A stretch of 64,000 bases of DNA from Paratrimastix pyriformis (GCA_027972325.1 JAPMOS010000042.1:87501-151500); one strand, 5' to 3'; shown: positions 38,901 through 63,375, counted from the first letter of the stretch. Notes: generated from the sequence alone by a model not told the origin. Translations and numbers: made by a program.

Positions 38901-39825
38901 ACACTCAATTCACTGGCTTGACGAGCCGGCGAGCCTGATGAACCCCACGAAATTTATCCGCAGTTCGTGCCCCCCGCCCCTGGCCAGCCACGGAGGAGGC
39001 CTACTATAGAAAAACATATTTTCACAATATATGTGAGATGCAATCTTCTTCCCATCTGCATATCGATCCCAACCCCAACATCATCCTTCCCGCCTCCCTC
39101 ATCACCACCTCCCCAGCGCTGGGCCGGCCAGGCACCACCGGAATTTTAGTCCCGCTTGGTCAGTGCCGCCATCCTGGGTCGCCACGAAAACAAGGGAGGA
39201 GAAGGAAACGGGCGAAGGCGAGCCCACCCGGCGAGCCTAACGCTGCCGTCGTCGGGAGAGGGGTTCAGTCCGTTGTTAGTTGTGGTGGCCGCTCGTCTTG
39301 CTGGATGGGCGCAGCAGGCAGTCTGTGGCGGCGTGGCCGTGCTGCCTCCCGCCGGGTCCCGCACGGCCGCTCGCGGTGGTACAGCCCGCCGCTCCCGGAG
39401 CAGTTGGAGGAGCGCGTAGGCCTGGGCCAGGATGTCCCCCGATCCTGCTGACAGCTTCTCTCTCTGGCCGCACCCCCAGCTGACCTGCCACAAGTTTGTC
39501 GTCGGTGCGAGGTGGAAGCGAATCGCTGAAGCGGTTCCTGACGCCAAACTGCTCACTTTATTGATTGGAAGAAGGGTCGACGATTCTTCACGTAACTGGG
39601 CAGTTTTATTAAGAGTTCCCTTCCAATTCTGCAAAACCCTCCTGATCTTTGAGCCTTGCCATTCATTCGTCATCGTCCCAACCCCTTTTCGCCCTTTTCG
39701 ATGTTTCTCCTTTCCATCAACGACTCCGACCTTCAAACAAAGGGCGTTCCGGCAAACAGCCTGCACCCAGCGGATCTTGCCACAAAGTCTCGCCCGGTCA
39801 AACTCCCGCCCTTTGGAGTTGACCC
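38901..39825. other. Divergent interval with an uncharacterised minus-strand reading frame
   Basis: This separates the nuclease-kinase start from the Virilizer start. A minus-strand frame of 249 codons (39895-39146) has ordinary composition, for example GSGDILAQAYALLQLLRERR, and overlaps the Virilizer 5' end. It could be an exon of another gene or chance. A short AT-rich duplication occurs near 39015-39035. Confidence 0.3.
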
Positions 39826-53647
<13,822 letters not shown>

Positions 53648-53893
53648 AGCCCAGTGGTATTGCTCAAAGGATTTCATCTCGGTGTGACGGGTTGTGAAGG
53701 GGTCGTCGTGCATGTTGTGTCTGCAAGCAACAAGATATCTGCCCGTTCTCTCTGCCTGACCCCCAACAAACAAAGACAACTCTGTACCTGACCGGGCCCC
53801 CTGACCAGGCCCAATGGTCGTCCATTTACCCCTTGGATGAAACTCCGGAAACAGGATTGCATGCAGTCATGCGCTTCATGCCAGAGGTTATCA

Positions 53894-55621
53894 ATGCCAC
53901 TCAAAAAGCCACCGGGCCTCGTCCCTCTCGCGTCTGCAGACGAGTCGGTTGTCATGTCCGCGCGTTCTTTTTCCCCCATCAATTGGATTTGTTTCGAATC
54001 ATTCCGCCAGTTCCGCAAATGGCACCTGGGTCGAAGGTTCATTTGCCATCGGCCGGAACGGTGTGCGTGACCAACAAGCGTCAGTGTCTCACAGTCGGAT
54101 TTGTTCTCTAACACTTTTTTTCGCGTTTGGTAGCGGGGAAAGTGTCGAACAGGAGGAGGAGGTCGAACCAAAGGTCTCATCCCGTTGATGTGTCCCTTTG
54201 CTCCTGACTGTTTCGGTGGGATCAGTATGCCCTTGATACCCTAGAACGCTTGGAGCTTCTGGGTCAGGGCGCTAGCGGGAAGATCTATCGCGTTCGCTCT
54301 CGGACAACCGGAGAGATTTTTGCGATGAAGGTCGGCATCCACCACCCCCATCGTGGCTCACCCTTCTCGGATCTGGATGCAATTTCCCTTTTTCTGTGAC
54401 CCCCTCGACGACAGATTATCCCCATGGATTGCAGTCGCGAAGTCCGGCGGCAGATCAACTTTGAGATCCGCACATTGTGCCGACTCAGCTCGCCCTACAT
54501 CATCTCGTGCCCCGATGCGTTCTTCTCGGAGGGCCACCTGTCTGTTTTTTTCCACATCACCCACTCGCCAAAAATATTCGAATCTTGCCTGCCACACCCC
54601 AGGTACATTTTGCTCGAGTTCATGGACGGCGGGTCGCTGCTGGATCTGATGGAGGGCACGGGCGCGATCCCCGAGCGGCAGCTGGCCCGCATCACCAAGC
54701 AGGTACTTTACGGGCTGGAGTACTGCAAGGAGCAGCACCTCGTCCACCGCGACCTCAAGGTCCCCCCCCCCCCCCCCCCCATGTCCCCCGGCCTCCATCA
54801 CCCCATCACCCCCATCACCTCCCCCTCCCCCCCGGCACCTTCACCCTGCGAGATTCGTGGTCAAGATCATCATCATCATCATCATCATCATCAGCATCAG
54901 CATCAGCATCATCACCATCACCACCATCACCATCCCCGTCATCAGCCGAGCAACCTGCTGATCACGAGCGAGGCGTGGTCAAGATCTCGGACTTTGGCGT
55001 GTCGAGCCGCCTCGAGGGCACCGTCGCCGTGGCCAAGACCTGGGTGGGCACGGTCAGCCCATGTCGGTCCGTTCCGCCCCGCGCCCCGCGCCCCGCGCCC
55101 CGCGCCCCGCGCCCCGCGCCCCGCGCCCCGCGCCCCCGCGCCCCGCGCCCCGCGCCCCCGCGCCCCCGCGCCCCGCGCCCCGCGCCCCGCGCCCCGCGCC
55201 CCCGCGCCCCCGCGCCCCCGCGCCCCCGCGCCCCCGCGCCCCGCGCCCAGCACCGCACCCAGCACCCAGCACCCAGCACCCAGCACCCAGCACCCAGCAC
55301 CCAGCACCCAGCACCCAGCACCCAGCACCCCTGGGGCCACCCGATCGGATCAGCAGCGGGGTTGGGGGTGTGTGCGTGTGATGGAGGGCGGGGTGATGGA
55401 AGTGGGGGGCATCGGCCCTGAGCCTGCTTATGATGCTTGACCTTGTGGGGGTGGGGGTGGGGTCATCAGCAGGGCCTCGCATTATGACCCTGCTTCGACC
55501 CCCAGCGGGAGATGGACGGGGGTGGGGACGGGGTTGGGGACGGGGTTGGGGGGGGGGGGAGAGGGGGGCAGCCCGGGCGCGTGGTCATCATCATCATCAT
55601 CATCCCCCATCATCATCATCC

Positions 55622-55665
<44 letters not shown>

Positions 55666-56903
55666 CAATCATCATCCCTCCTCATCACCCCGCCGCAGCC
55701 CGAGCGGATCAGCGGGCGACCTACGCCTACGAGGCGGACATCTGGGCGCTGGGGCTGACCCTGGTCGAGCTGGCCCAGCACCGATACCCGTACCCGCCCC
55801 CGGTGTCAACACCAAGCTCTCCTTCTGGGAGCTGCTCGGTCCGCCCCAGCCGCCCCCTGCCGGCCCCACGTCGCTACCCCCGGCCTTCCCACGTCTCCGA
55901 TGCCATGCCGCTATCATCCCACGTCGTCACCCCCCCCCCCCCCCCACACAGTGACATTCGTGCTGTCTCTTCGACCTCCCTATTTTTTGTTTTCCCGTTA
56001 CTCCTTTCCCTCTTTACACGACACACATACGCTCATCATCACCCCCACCCCACCCCACCCCCACGTCATCACGTCATCACGTCATTATCACCCCCCTCCC
56101 CATCGGCCCCTCAGATTACATTGTCAAGGAGCCCGTGCCGACCCTGCCCACGGACAAGTTCAGCCCGGAGTTCTGCGACTTCATTGCCCAGTGCCTCCGC
56201 AAGAACGGCGCCGACCGGCCCACTTGCCAGGAGCTCCTCGTCCGCCATGCCCCCCCCCCCCCCCCCCGATCAGCAGCAGCAGCATCCAATCATCATCATC
56301 CAATCATCATCATCCTCATCATCATCCTCATCATCATCCTCATCATCATCCTCATCCTCATCATCATCCTCATCATCATCATCGTCATCCAATCATCGCC
56401 ATCCAATCATCATCCAAATCATCATCATCCAATCATCATCATCCAAATCATCATCATCCCCCCCGCCCCTATCCTCCTCACAGCAACACCCCTTCGTTGC
56501 TGAGTCCCACTGCGCGAGCCCCTCCGAGATGGCCGACTGGGCCCGCGGCTCGGTGGGCGCCGCCCAGGAGTACCGCCGTGCCGAGGCCGAGCGCCGCACC
56601 GCCACCGAATCCGCTCAGGCCGCCGACCCGGCCGGCGCCCCCCCGGCGCCGGCCTTCGCGCCCCCGGGGGCTGCCCACGCGGGAGGGAGCATCCTGCCTG
56701 TGCATGGATTTCACGCCCCGCCGCCCTCGCGCGGTTCGCCTGCCCCCGCCGGCCATGCAGCCTCGCCCCACGTCATCCGGGCCGTGGTCTCCAAGCCGCT
56801 GGGGCTTGGCGCGCCCCCGGCCCCCCGGCCTCCGGCCTCGGGCGGCGCGCCGACGGGCGCCCGGCCCATCTCGACGGTTGGCGTGCGGATTGTGCGCAAG
56901 TAA
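53894..56903 (+). CDS. MAP kinase kinase (STE7-type dual-specificity kinase)
   Basis: Activates a MAP kinase by phosphorylating its activation-loop Thr and Tyr. Exons at about 53894-53955, 54010-54062, 54226-54330, 54415-54539, 54603-54759, 54946-55050, 55699-55838, 56115-56239 and 56484-56903. Kinase motifs in order: glycine loop LGQGASGKIY, lysine in IFAMK, then FMDGGSLLDLM, catalytic loop HRDLKPSNLLI, KISDFGVSS with the MKK-typical SDFGVS, PERISG in the APE position, TYAYEADIWALGLTLVEL, PTLPTDKFSPEFCDFIAQCL, CLRKNGADRPTCQELL and HPFV. A Pro/Ala-rich tail ends VRIVRK. Three conserved stretches need a one-base shift to stay in frame: between NLLITSE and GVVKISDFG (near 54970), between PERISG and TYAYEAD (near 55720), and between RYPYPP and VNTKLSFWELL (near 55800). 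Each sits at a short G or C run, which fits base-calling loss better than gene death. Confidence 0.85.
55075..55332. repeat. CCCCGCG and AGCACCC minisatellites in an intron
   Basis: CGCCCCGCGCC and CGCCCCCGCGCC units at 55075-55250 are pure G and C. They are followed by about ten AGCACCC heptamers. Confidence 0.9.
55585..55695. repeat. CAT array in a kinase intron
   Basis: (CAT)n filling the end of the intron right up to the acceptor region before the exon at about 55699. Confidence 0.85.
56247..56460. repeat. Poly-C tract and CAT/CATCCT array in a kinase intron
   Basis: A C-run directly after the donor GTCCGC (about 56240), then (CAT)n with CATCCT and CATCCAAT units. Confidence 0.85.
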
Positions 56904-57529
56904 AAGAGAACGTAGTCGACCTTCCCCCGAGGGGAATATCGACTGAGCCACCACCCCCCGGGGGAATCTCCACTACTGTCCGATGATCCTCCGGGACGTT
57001 TTCTCGCCATCCCATCCGGGTGTTGACGACCCGACCACACCCGCCCTCCTTCCCCCCCGCACCCTTCACCCTTCTCTCCTCTTGACTTTTTGTCCCAAAA
57101 TCCATCGTCTTGTAACTCTCCTTCCCTCCTCCCTCTTTCCCGTCATGGCTGCTTGCCCTGTTCGTTGTTCCCACTGTACATAGGGCCCGGCCGAGCGTGC
57201 CCTGTGCGTGCGCGCCTCGTTCGTGCGTTCGTTTCGAGTGCCTTCCTTTTCCCGTTCCCCCCAAGAATCTTCTTTATTTCTCTTCGGCACTCCAAACACA
57301 CGCAGTTTTCTTTTCTTCTTCTTTTTTGACCCGCATTCCCGGGACACGGAAAAACACGAGACTCTTGATTGACTGGGGCTGGAGATGTACATGCCGCTTG
57401 CCGGATGGCTTTGACCGCGTGAAGCCTGCCGTTCTGCACGGTGGTCGAGCTCCCCACTGCTGCATTGCCCCGCTTCAGCACCAGTTGAGGACAGTATTCG
57501 GACCCCTCGCGTCCCGCTCGCGACAGGTG
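56904..57529. other. Downstream region of the kinase gene
   Basis: The 3' flank, less GC-rich and pyrimidine-rich (57060-57340). A short frame beginning MAACPVRCSHC at about 57145 is too short to call. No clear gene or structured RNA. Confidence 0.4.
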
Positions 57530-57706
57530 GCCTGGCGGCATCGACCTACGCGGCCCACGCGGCCCACACCGGTCACCATCCACACAGCTTCGGGCTGCCC
57601 ATCCACGAAGCCCCGCTCTCACGGAACTGGCGGGCCCCTCTCACCCCTGAGGTGCTTGGGGTCGATGAATGGGGGGCCAAGGAATGGCTGGCGCTTGGAG
57701 ACTAAG
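57530..57706 (+). CDS. Orphan terminal exon of an unrecognised protein
   Basis: A frame without its own start reads SFGLPIHEAPLSRNWRAPL and EVLGVDEWGAKEWLALGD before a TAA at about 57704. Its composition, with Trp, Asp and Glu in a helical pattern, is unlike the surrounding noise. A candidate acceptor GCGACAG lies at about 57520. The upstream exons are not recognised, so it may be a real last exon, an exon relic or chance. Confidence 0.35.
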
Positions 57707-58299
57707 TTTGTATTTAGATCTTCAATACAAAAACGGGCGAGCAAGGTCAAGCAACCACTTTGCGGGTGCACGATTAGAAAAGTCCGGTGAAGCAGCTTCA
57801 TGGGCCAAATCATTCTGCCACTGCTGCAAAAATGCAAAACTTCCAGTATGATGGTATGAAGTTCTTTTACCTAATTCCGCTTGGAGCGCTCATTCACCGT
57901 TTCTTGATGTCCGGCACGCCGCGTGAAGTTGTTTCGCATTGCTTCATCTTTTTCGGTCTTGTAGAAGTTTTGCACCAATAAAATGACAGTGGAACCCTCC
58001 GTTCTTCGTTCCTGTAATTCTTTATTACCGGGAGAGTGAGGCTTTCAACCTGTGAAATTTTTTCGGGCCAATGGATTGCAGAGAGAGATAGCGTGTTCAA
58101 CCTCAACGGCACGCAGACTAAGTTGAAATTCAAACTCAAATTATTACATTCAAGTCTGTCACTCTCCTGAGTCCTCGCATGCCACACGCGTCCACTAAGC
58201 GTGCGAGTCGCAGATCCGCATTGCCTCCCTCGAATTCCGTGGGAGCGCTCGGTGGAGATAGTCAATGGTCGCTGACTTCCTGGTTCTTCGTCGTGCTCT
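57707..58299. other. AT-richer spacer
   Basis: No certain gene. A plus-strand frame ends VEVLHQ with its stop inside AATAAA at about 57978, which could be a poly-A signal. The remainder, to 58300, may include the 3' untranslated end of the minus-strand LINE. Confidence 0.4.
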
Positions 58300-59770
58300 T
58301 CATGGGTCTCGTTTGTTCTCGTCGCCGTCACTCCTGATCGACGGCAATAGGACTTCGTTGCTCCGATCGCTTCGACCGGGCAAGATGGAGCTGGTGATGG
58401 TGTCGGGGTGGTGCGTCGTGTGCGCGATCCGTCCGTCGGTCTCTAGGCGGCGCGGCCTGGGGGGGGCGCGGCTCCCCGCTCTTGCCGGTCTGCCGTCGGT
58501 CTTCCGCATGCCGCCGCTCATGGTCGCTGCGCACCTCATGCCGAACAGGGCGAGCATGCTCTCCACCAGCTGCGTCCCGATGCGCCGGCAGAGGCTTTGT
58601 ACATCCAGTCTGGCCTTGCCCCTCATCTCCAGGCGCCTTTTCCTGGCCTCAGCATCCTCCGCCGGTCGTGGCTCTCTGCCCTCCCGCTGCGGCGCTCCCA
58701 GCGGGCTCAGTGACAGCTCGACAGCTCGACAGCTGGTACGTCAGGCGCGGCACAATGCCTGTGCTCCCGAAGAGGAGGATGCGGTACCGGCACGCTCGCC
58801 CGCTCCTGGCGAGGGCCTCGCAGAGGGGCCCGTACTTCGCGCTTTTGGCCTGGGCCTGGAACGCCTCCTCGAAGTTCGAGGTGACCTGGATCTCCAGGAC
58901 ATCCATCCCGCCGTCCGGCCGCTCCAGGACGATGTCCGGGTGCTGGTCCCTGGCCTCCGGCACCGCGGCAAGGACCTCCTCCGAGAAGGCTGCCTGCGTG
59001 TTGGTTCTGGCCACCCCGTGGTATCCGAACTTGTGCGGGACCCTCTGGGCCAGGAAACGGAAGACTCCTCTTGACGTAGTCGTCTCCGAACTTCCTGGCG
59101 CATCCTCCCAGCAGGTGGCTCTGCGTCTCGGGGGCCCCGCATAGAAAGGGCACCAGCAGTCCCCTCCGCCGCCGAACCGGGCCGACACGGCCTTCACGCC
59201 CGGGAAGGCGTGGAAAAATCCGAAGCAGATGTTCCGGAGCTGCTGGACCGGGCGCGTGATCTTGCCAGCCCAGCCCGACGAGAGCTTCCCCTCCAGCGGG
59301 TCCAGGGTGTACCACCACCCCGTGGGCGCCTCCAGACATTCCTCCGCAATGTCCTCCTCGTTCCACCATTCGGCGGTCCGCTTGGCCGCCGCCTCGCTCA
59401 GCAGCCTGTAGCAGAAGGGCAGGTCCCCTGCGGGCGGCCCGCTCGCCCTCGGTCCCACCGGGGTCTCCGCCTCGACGGTGATCATCTGGAGCGCGACCTG
59501 CAGGCCCGTGGTGGGTGTCCGGTCCAAGAAGCCGAGCGGCATGGGCGGCTTCCCCCTCGCCGCCTCCGCCGCTGCTCTGGCCTGTCGATCGACCCACTGG
59601 TTCGCCGGCAGGCGGGGTGCCGGGAGCGCCACCTCGTCGAGGTGGGCCGGGCAGTAGCGCAGCACCAGCCGGGGATACTTCAGCAGCTCTCGCCTGATCT
59701 CGCCAACCACGTCCCGGTAGCGCTCCACGCGGGCCACGCCCGCGATGGCCCCCATTTCTTTAGGAAGTCG
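58300..59770 (-). mobile_element. 5'-truncated LINE, 3' coding end with restriction-like endonuclease
   Basis: Only the C-terminal part of a LINE ORF2-like protein is present, on the minus strand. In order: a segment with RELLKYPRLVLRYCPAHLDE and NQWVDRQARAAAE, which may be the end of an RNase H-like or linker region; WWYTLDPLEG; a Cys/His motif split by an apparent frame change (WCPF in one frame, ETQSHLLGGC in the next, near 59120-59150); and a PD-(D/E)xK-like core PDIVLERPDG then MDVLEIQV, with KSAKYGPLCEALARSG after it. The last part (LDVQSLCRRIGTQLVESML) near 58560-58620 is in another frame. The reverse transcriptase domain is absent. The restriction-like endonuclease places it near R2/NeSL/CRE or Dualen-type LINEs. 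It is dead by truncation and frame changes. Confidence 0.6.
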
Positions 59771-59876
59771 GGCTTTAACATTTCTGTGGGCATTTCCCGA
59801 GTTCAAAAAATCGGAAAATCGTGTTTCTTCCGCGCGTGCCCGTGTGTTGTGAGTTTTTGTGGTGGTAGAGCCCCGC

Positions 59877-59965
59877 GGTTTTTTTTGACACGGGTGGGAC
59901 CTCATCTTTGATCAAAATCAGAAGAAAAGGAGGAAAAAAGAACATGAACGGAACCTTTTGTGAAT
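59877..59965 (-). mobile_element. Short retroelement 3' tail, copy 1
   Basis: On the minus strand ATGAGGTCCCACCCGTGTC is followed by A8 and preceded by a segment with GTTCATGTTCTTTTTTCC. The same tail recurs near 60161 and 60624. Poly-A at the 3' end points to LINE- or SINE-type retroposition. Confidence 0.65.
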
Positions 59966-60160
59966 TCTTCTCGATCGATTTTCTAGTTAGCCTCCTACGA
60001 GGCTGCATTAACACGAGACTGACTGGAATCAGAAAACCCATCATACACCCAAAACCCCCACACCCACCCCCACCCCCCACACAAAGGCCTCACCCGGCGG
60101 CCACCCTCACCCGGGACTCGAGGAGAGTGGTGTCTTGCGGGGCCACCTTGGTCACGGTTT

Positions 60161-60200
60161 TTTTTTTTTTTTGACACGGGTGGGACCTCATGTTTTAGAG
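60161..60200 (-). mobile_element. Short retroelement 3' tail, copy 2
   Basis: ATGAGGTCCCACCCGTGTC followed by A14 on the minus strand. Only about 30 bp of element precede it, so the copy is severely 5'-truncated or was itself cut by the adjacent repeat. Confidence 0.65.
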
Positions 60201-60595
60201 TTGCACGAAAGTTGTAAAAAAGGAGAAAGAAGTGGAGAAAGAAAAAAGAAAGTGAGAAAGAAAAAAGTAAATTTTTTGTCGTTGCGTTTGTGCACGAGGG
60301 GACAGTCTGGGGCTCAAGGCGAGAGGTCTTTCTTGGGTGGAGAAAAAAAAGAAGAAAGAAAGTGGAGAAAGAAAAGAGTTGCACGAAAGTTGTAAAAAAG
60401 GAGAAAGAAGTGGAGAAAGAAAAAAGAAAGTGAGAAAGAAAAAAGTAAATTTTTTGTCGTTGCGTTTGTGCACGAGGGACCGTCTGGGACTCGAGGCGAG
60501 AGGTCTTTCTTGGGTGGAGAAAAAAAAGAAGAAAGAAAGTGGAGAAAGAAAAAAGAAGAAGAAAGCAACTTTTTTCGTGCAACTCTAAAAAAGAA
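60200..60595. repeat. Tandem repeat with a unit of about 180 bp, A/G-rich
   Basis: Two long copies, about 60200-60378 and 60379-60555, share GTTGCACGAAAGTTGTAAAA, a (GA)-rich block, GTCGTTGCGTTTGTGCACGA and GGCGAGAGGTCTTTCTTGGG. Partial third and fourth starts (TTTTTTCGTGCAACTC, inverted) follow near 60570 and 60605. The strand asymmetry is extreme: A/G on plus, C/T on minus. Confidence 0.8.
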
Positions 60596-60623
60596 GAAGA
60601 AAGCAGCTTTTTTCGTGCAACTC

Positions 60624-60722
60624 TTTTTTTTGACACGGGTGGGACCTCATGTTTGATCAAACGCACTCAGAAGAAAAGGAGGAAATTGGATGGGGAAAAA
60701 AGAACATGAACGGAATCAGAAA
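60624..60722 (-). mobile_element. Short retroelement 3' tail, copy 3
   Basis: The longest of the three tails: about 75 bp of shared element sequence, then ATGAGGTCCCACCCGTGTC and A8 on the minus strand. A separate T14 run at about 60727 may mark a fourth, unrelated poly-A. Confidence 0.65.
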
Positions 60723-60909
60723 AAACCTTTTTTTTTTTTTTTGACTTTCTCCATCTTGACTTCTTTCGAACTTTCTTTGGTCGTAAAACTTCAATGCGCG
60801 CGCGCGAGAGATCTTGTAAACTCCAAGAATTCGGGCCACTAACCTTGTTTACAAAGAATATAAGGAAGATCGCCCCATGGGAGTGAAAAAAACGCCAGGC
60901 CCGTTGCGC

Positions 60910-61338
60910 CTAGCAAGGCACTACTTCGAAGGTTTCCCAGGGGCCAGCGACCTTCTGGTCGCAGAGGACGTTCCCGTTGGGTTCGACGCGCAGGAAGAGG
61001 CCGTTAGCACTCTTGAACTGGACCTGGGGTGCGGTGATTCCGCGCGGACGGAAGATTTGGAAGTTCTCCAAAGCTCCATTGTCCGGGTTCTCGCAGTCGA
61101 CGATCCAATCGGGTCTGGCCCGTAGGAAGAGGCGAATGTTCTCCGGATACAGGGCCCACTGATTGACTGAATTCGCGCGCACAAAAAAGGTCTCACAGGC
61201 CGAGGGGCTACCGGCGACAACGTAGGGGCCCTGGGAGCCGTTGTCCTCGACGCCGATGAATGTGCCATGCGCGGTACGCAGTTTGATCGGGCCCTGGGGT
61301 ACCGCGTACTGGCCGACTTTGGGCTTTGGGCCGGACAT
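60910..61338 (-). CDS. Single-domain fascin-like (actin-crosslinking-type beta-trefoil) protein
   Basis: An uninterrupted frame of 142 codons with ATG at 61338 and TAG at 60910. The sequence MSGPKPKVGQYAVPQGPIKL, then RTAHGTFIGVEDNG, CETFFVRANS, LRARPDWIVDCENP, VQFKSANGLFLRVEPNG and WETFEVVPC shows the repeated pattern of fascin and fascin-like beta-trefoils: a hydrophobic strand, [ST]-A-[HN]-G-x-[FY]-[LI], and C/W-E-x-F-x-V. Two repeat borders (CETFFV and WETFEV) and two AHG/ANG starts are visible. Fascin has four trefoils; this protein has one, so filament bundling would need oligomers, and a carbohydrate- or lipid-binding role is also possible. No intron is seen inside the frame. An upstream CAG at the start could be an acceptor from a 5' leader intron. 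Confidence 0.75.
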   Translation of the reverse strand: MSGPKPKVGQYAVPQGPIKLRTAHGTFIGVEDNGSQGPYVVAGSPSACETFFVRANSVNQWALYPENIRLFLRARPDWIVDCENPDNGALENFQIFRPRGITAPQVQFKSANGLFLRVEPNGNVLCDQKVAGPWETFEVVPC

Positions 61339-61849
61339 CTGCAGGGCACCCACCCAATTAAATTTTCATTGGGAAAAAACCTTGAGTCGAGAGCGGCAAA
61401 CCTTTTTGGACTGTTTGTGAGGAATCAACAACCGGACGAGGAGACAGTTCCCTTTTTTCTTGACCTGCACGTGACAGATCCAGGTGACAACCCCATAAAC
61501 CCCTTCCGTTGAGCGAGGGGGCTGCCGGGAGTTGGCGCCGGTTAACTTCTCGCTGATTCTGCAGTAAGGGAAGTGCTATCCACCCATGTCCAGGTAGGAC
61601 CACTACATTTTTCCACCTGCCCTTCGGGGTGGGTTTGAAGAAGAATGAGAAAAAACAAAGAAAAAAGATCCACACATGCCGCAAGGACATGCGCATCTTC
61701 AACACAACAAGCAGTTTGACTGCAGATAAAGTGCGCAGGGCTAATGAGCGATTGTTGATGATAACTGGAGATGAGAAGGGTTGGTTGGATGGGACTCCTC
61801 CCAACCCGCTCCTGGCCCACCCGCCCCCGCCCCAAGGAAGGCGAGCCCC

Positions 61850-62720
61850 CGCAGGGCCCCCAGGAGATCATCATCCCGTTCTGCGAGGGCGAGGAGGAGG
61901 TCTGACATCATGCCCATGCGCCCCATGCGCCCGGGCCTTGTCCGGCCCAAAGATGGCCGACCACTGCCGCCCTGCTCTTCATCCGCCGGTCGGCTGTGTG
62001 CGTGTGGAGAGGTGACGTTGGCGTTGGAACCGCCCACAGACGATCCGCGACGACCAGCGGCTGCTCGCTGCCCTGGAGCTGGACAAGACCAAGAAGTTCC
62101 GGGCCTGGGTGCAGCTACTCTCTCTGGCCCACCAGACCCAGGCCCTCACCCAGCGCGACGGCCCGCTGGCTGGCTCCGGCCACGGGTCAGGCCGTCCCCT
62201 CCGGGACCGGCTCGCGAAGGCCTCGCTGCTGGCCTTCCTGACACACAACTTCGACCGGACGCTGCTGTGCCTCTTCAACGAGATCCCCTTCTTCTGGCAG
62301 AAGCACCCCACATTCAACGTGCCCCCCCGACGCCCCGGAGCTCTTCAAGCGCCGGCGAGCTGCGCGTCCTGCTCCTCGTCCGCGGTCCGTCCATCCCCTG
62401 GCCCTTGACCGGACCCATCCCCCTCCCATTTCCGTTGCTTGGATTGCCCCCTTCCTCTGCCCCTCAGCGGGTCCCCCGCCTCATCTCTCGCTCCCCTGAT
62501 CCCCTGTTCCCTCTCACCCCTCCCTGCTCCACTCAGACTACAACCTGATCCTGAGCCCTCTGACGGCCCCGAAGGCGTCTGAGGGAGCTCTTCTCGAACC
62601 GGATGCGGTGGCTCCCTTCCCCCGCGGGGCTCATCACCATCGCTACAAGGAACACCGCCACCGAACCGAGGATGAGAATCCACCCTTGCGGGTGGACGAC
62701 GGCGGCCTCAGGCTTGCCGG
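61850..62720 (+). CDS. Dynein heavy-chain tail-like segment, fragmentary
   Basis: The first exon ends QEIIIPFCEGEEE at a GTCTGA donor (about 61900). The next (about 62040-62335) reads TIRDDQRLLAALELDKTKKF, FLTHNFDRTLLCLFNEIPFF and WQKHPTFNVPP, then APELFKRR, ELRVLLLVR and, after an intron, DYNLILSPLT with RLRELFSNRMRWLPSPAGLI. The order FNEIxxWxK...P..., then ELRVL...V...DYN.IL..L, then RELF..R...L...P.GL matches the DHC_N1 tail of dynein heavy chains. Three one-base frame changes (near 62325, 62360 and 62570) break it, all beside short homopolymers. Only about 250 residues of a protein of over 4000 are present before the WD40 gene, so this is either a gene fragment or a misassembled or shortened relative. 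Confidence 0.45.
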
Positions 62721-63375
62721 GTGGGCTCGTCCACGAAACCTGCAGGGAGGGGAGAGGTCTCAGGTCGTCGTCTCAGGTCGTCGCTCTGTCCAGTCCTCCT
62801 CTTCCTCTTGTCTCGCTCCCGTGACGCCGAGGTTGGGGCGTACGCCGACCTTGCGGGATGACGTTGGCCGGGACCTTGGCTCAGCTGGACCCCCGGCCGT
62901 GTGTGTGATCACTCCGGAGATGCCCTGGAGTTGATGGGTGGGTGAGGGATGGGATAAAACCTTTTGAGATTCTCCTCTTGTATATTCAGTTAACACGAGA
63001 AAGAAAGAATACCGAGACAGTTCGGCAGTGCCCTTTGGTCAAAACCACCCTTCTGCCGGAAAACATGGAAATGTGTTGACAGGTCGAAAGGCTGCGGGAT
63101 GCTTGGTGATGATCAGATAGCCACTCGTGCACTCGTGCGGTATGCCCAGCTATGGGGGATGGTCGAACAGGAACCGCTTGCCGATTGAAATCAGTTTTAA
63201 TGACGGCTCTTTCGAGAGCGTCACTCGCTATTCTTCACTGAAATCTGAACCAACGGCAGCGTCGCGTTCTTGCCTTCGTTCGCTTTTCCGAATCAGAAAC
63301 AGCCCGTCGCGATCATCGCTATCACCACGGTTAGCGCGACTACTCTCGCTCGTTTTCTTTTTTGAGGAGGTTTCG
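62721..63375. other. Spacer upstream of the WD40 gene
   Basis: No supported gene. A direct duplication CAGGTCGTCGTCTCAGGTCGT lies near 62760. The segment from 62960 on is AT-richer and may hold the promoter and 5' leader of the WD40 gene; an alternative start for that gene lies at 63142. Confidence 0.4.

Noticed and set aside
57145-57183. RPB10-like start MAACPVRCSHC
   Set aside because: The frame stops after 12 codons and the following conserved zinc-binding and helical segments are absent in all frames nearby.
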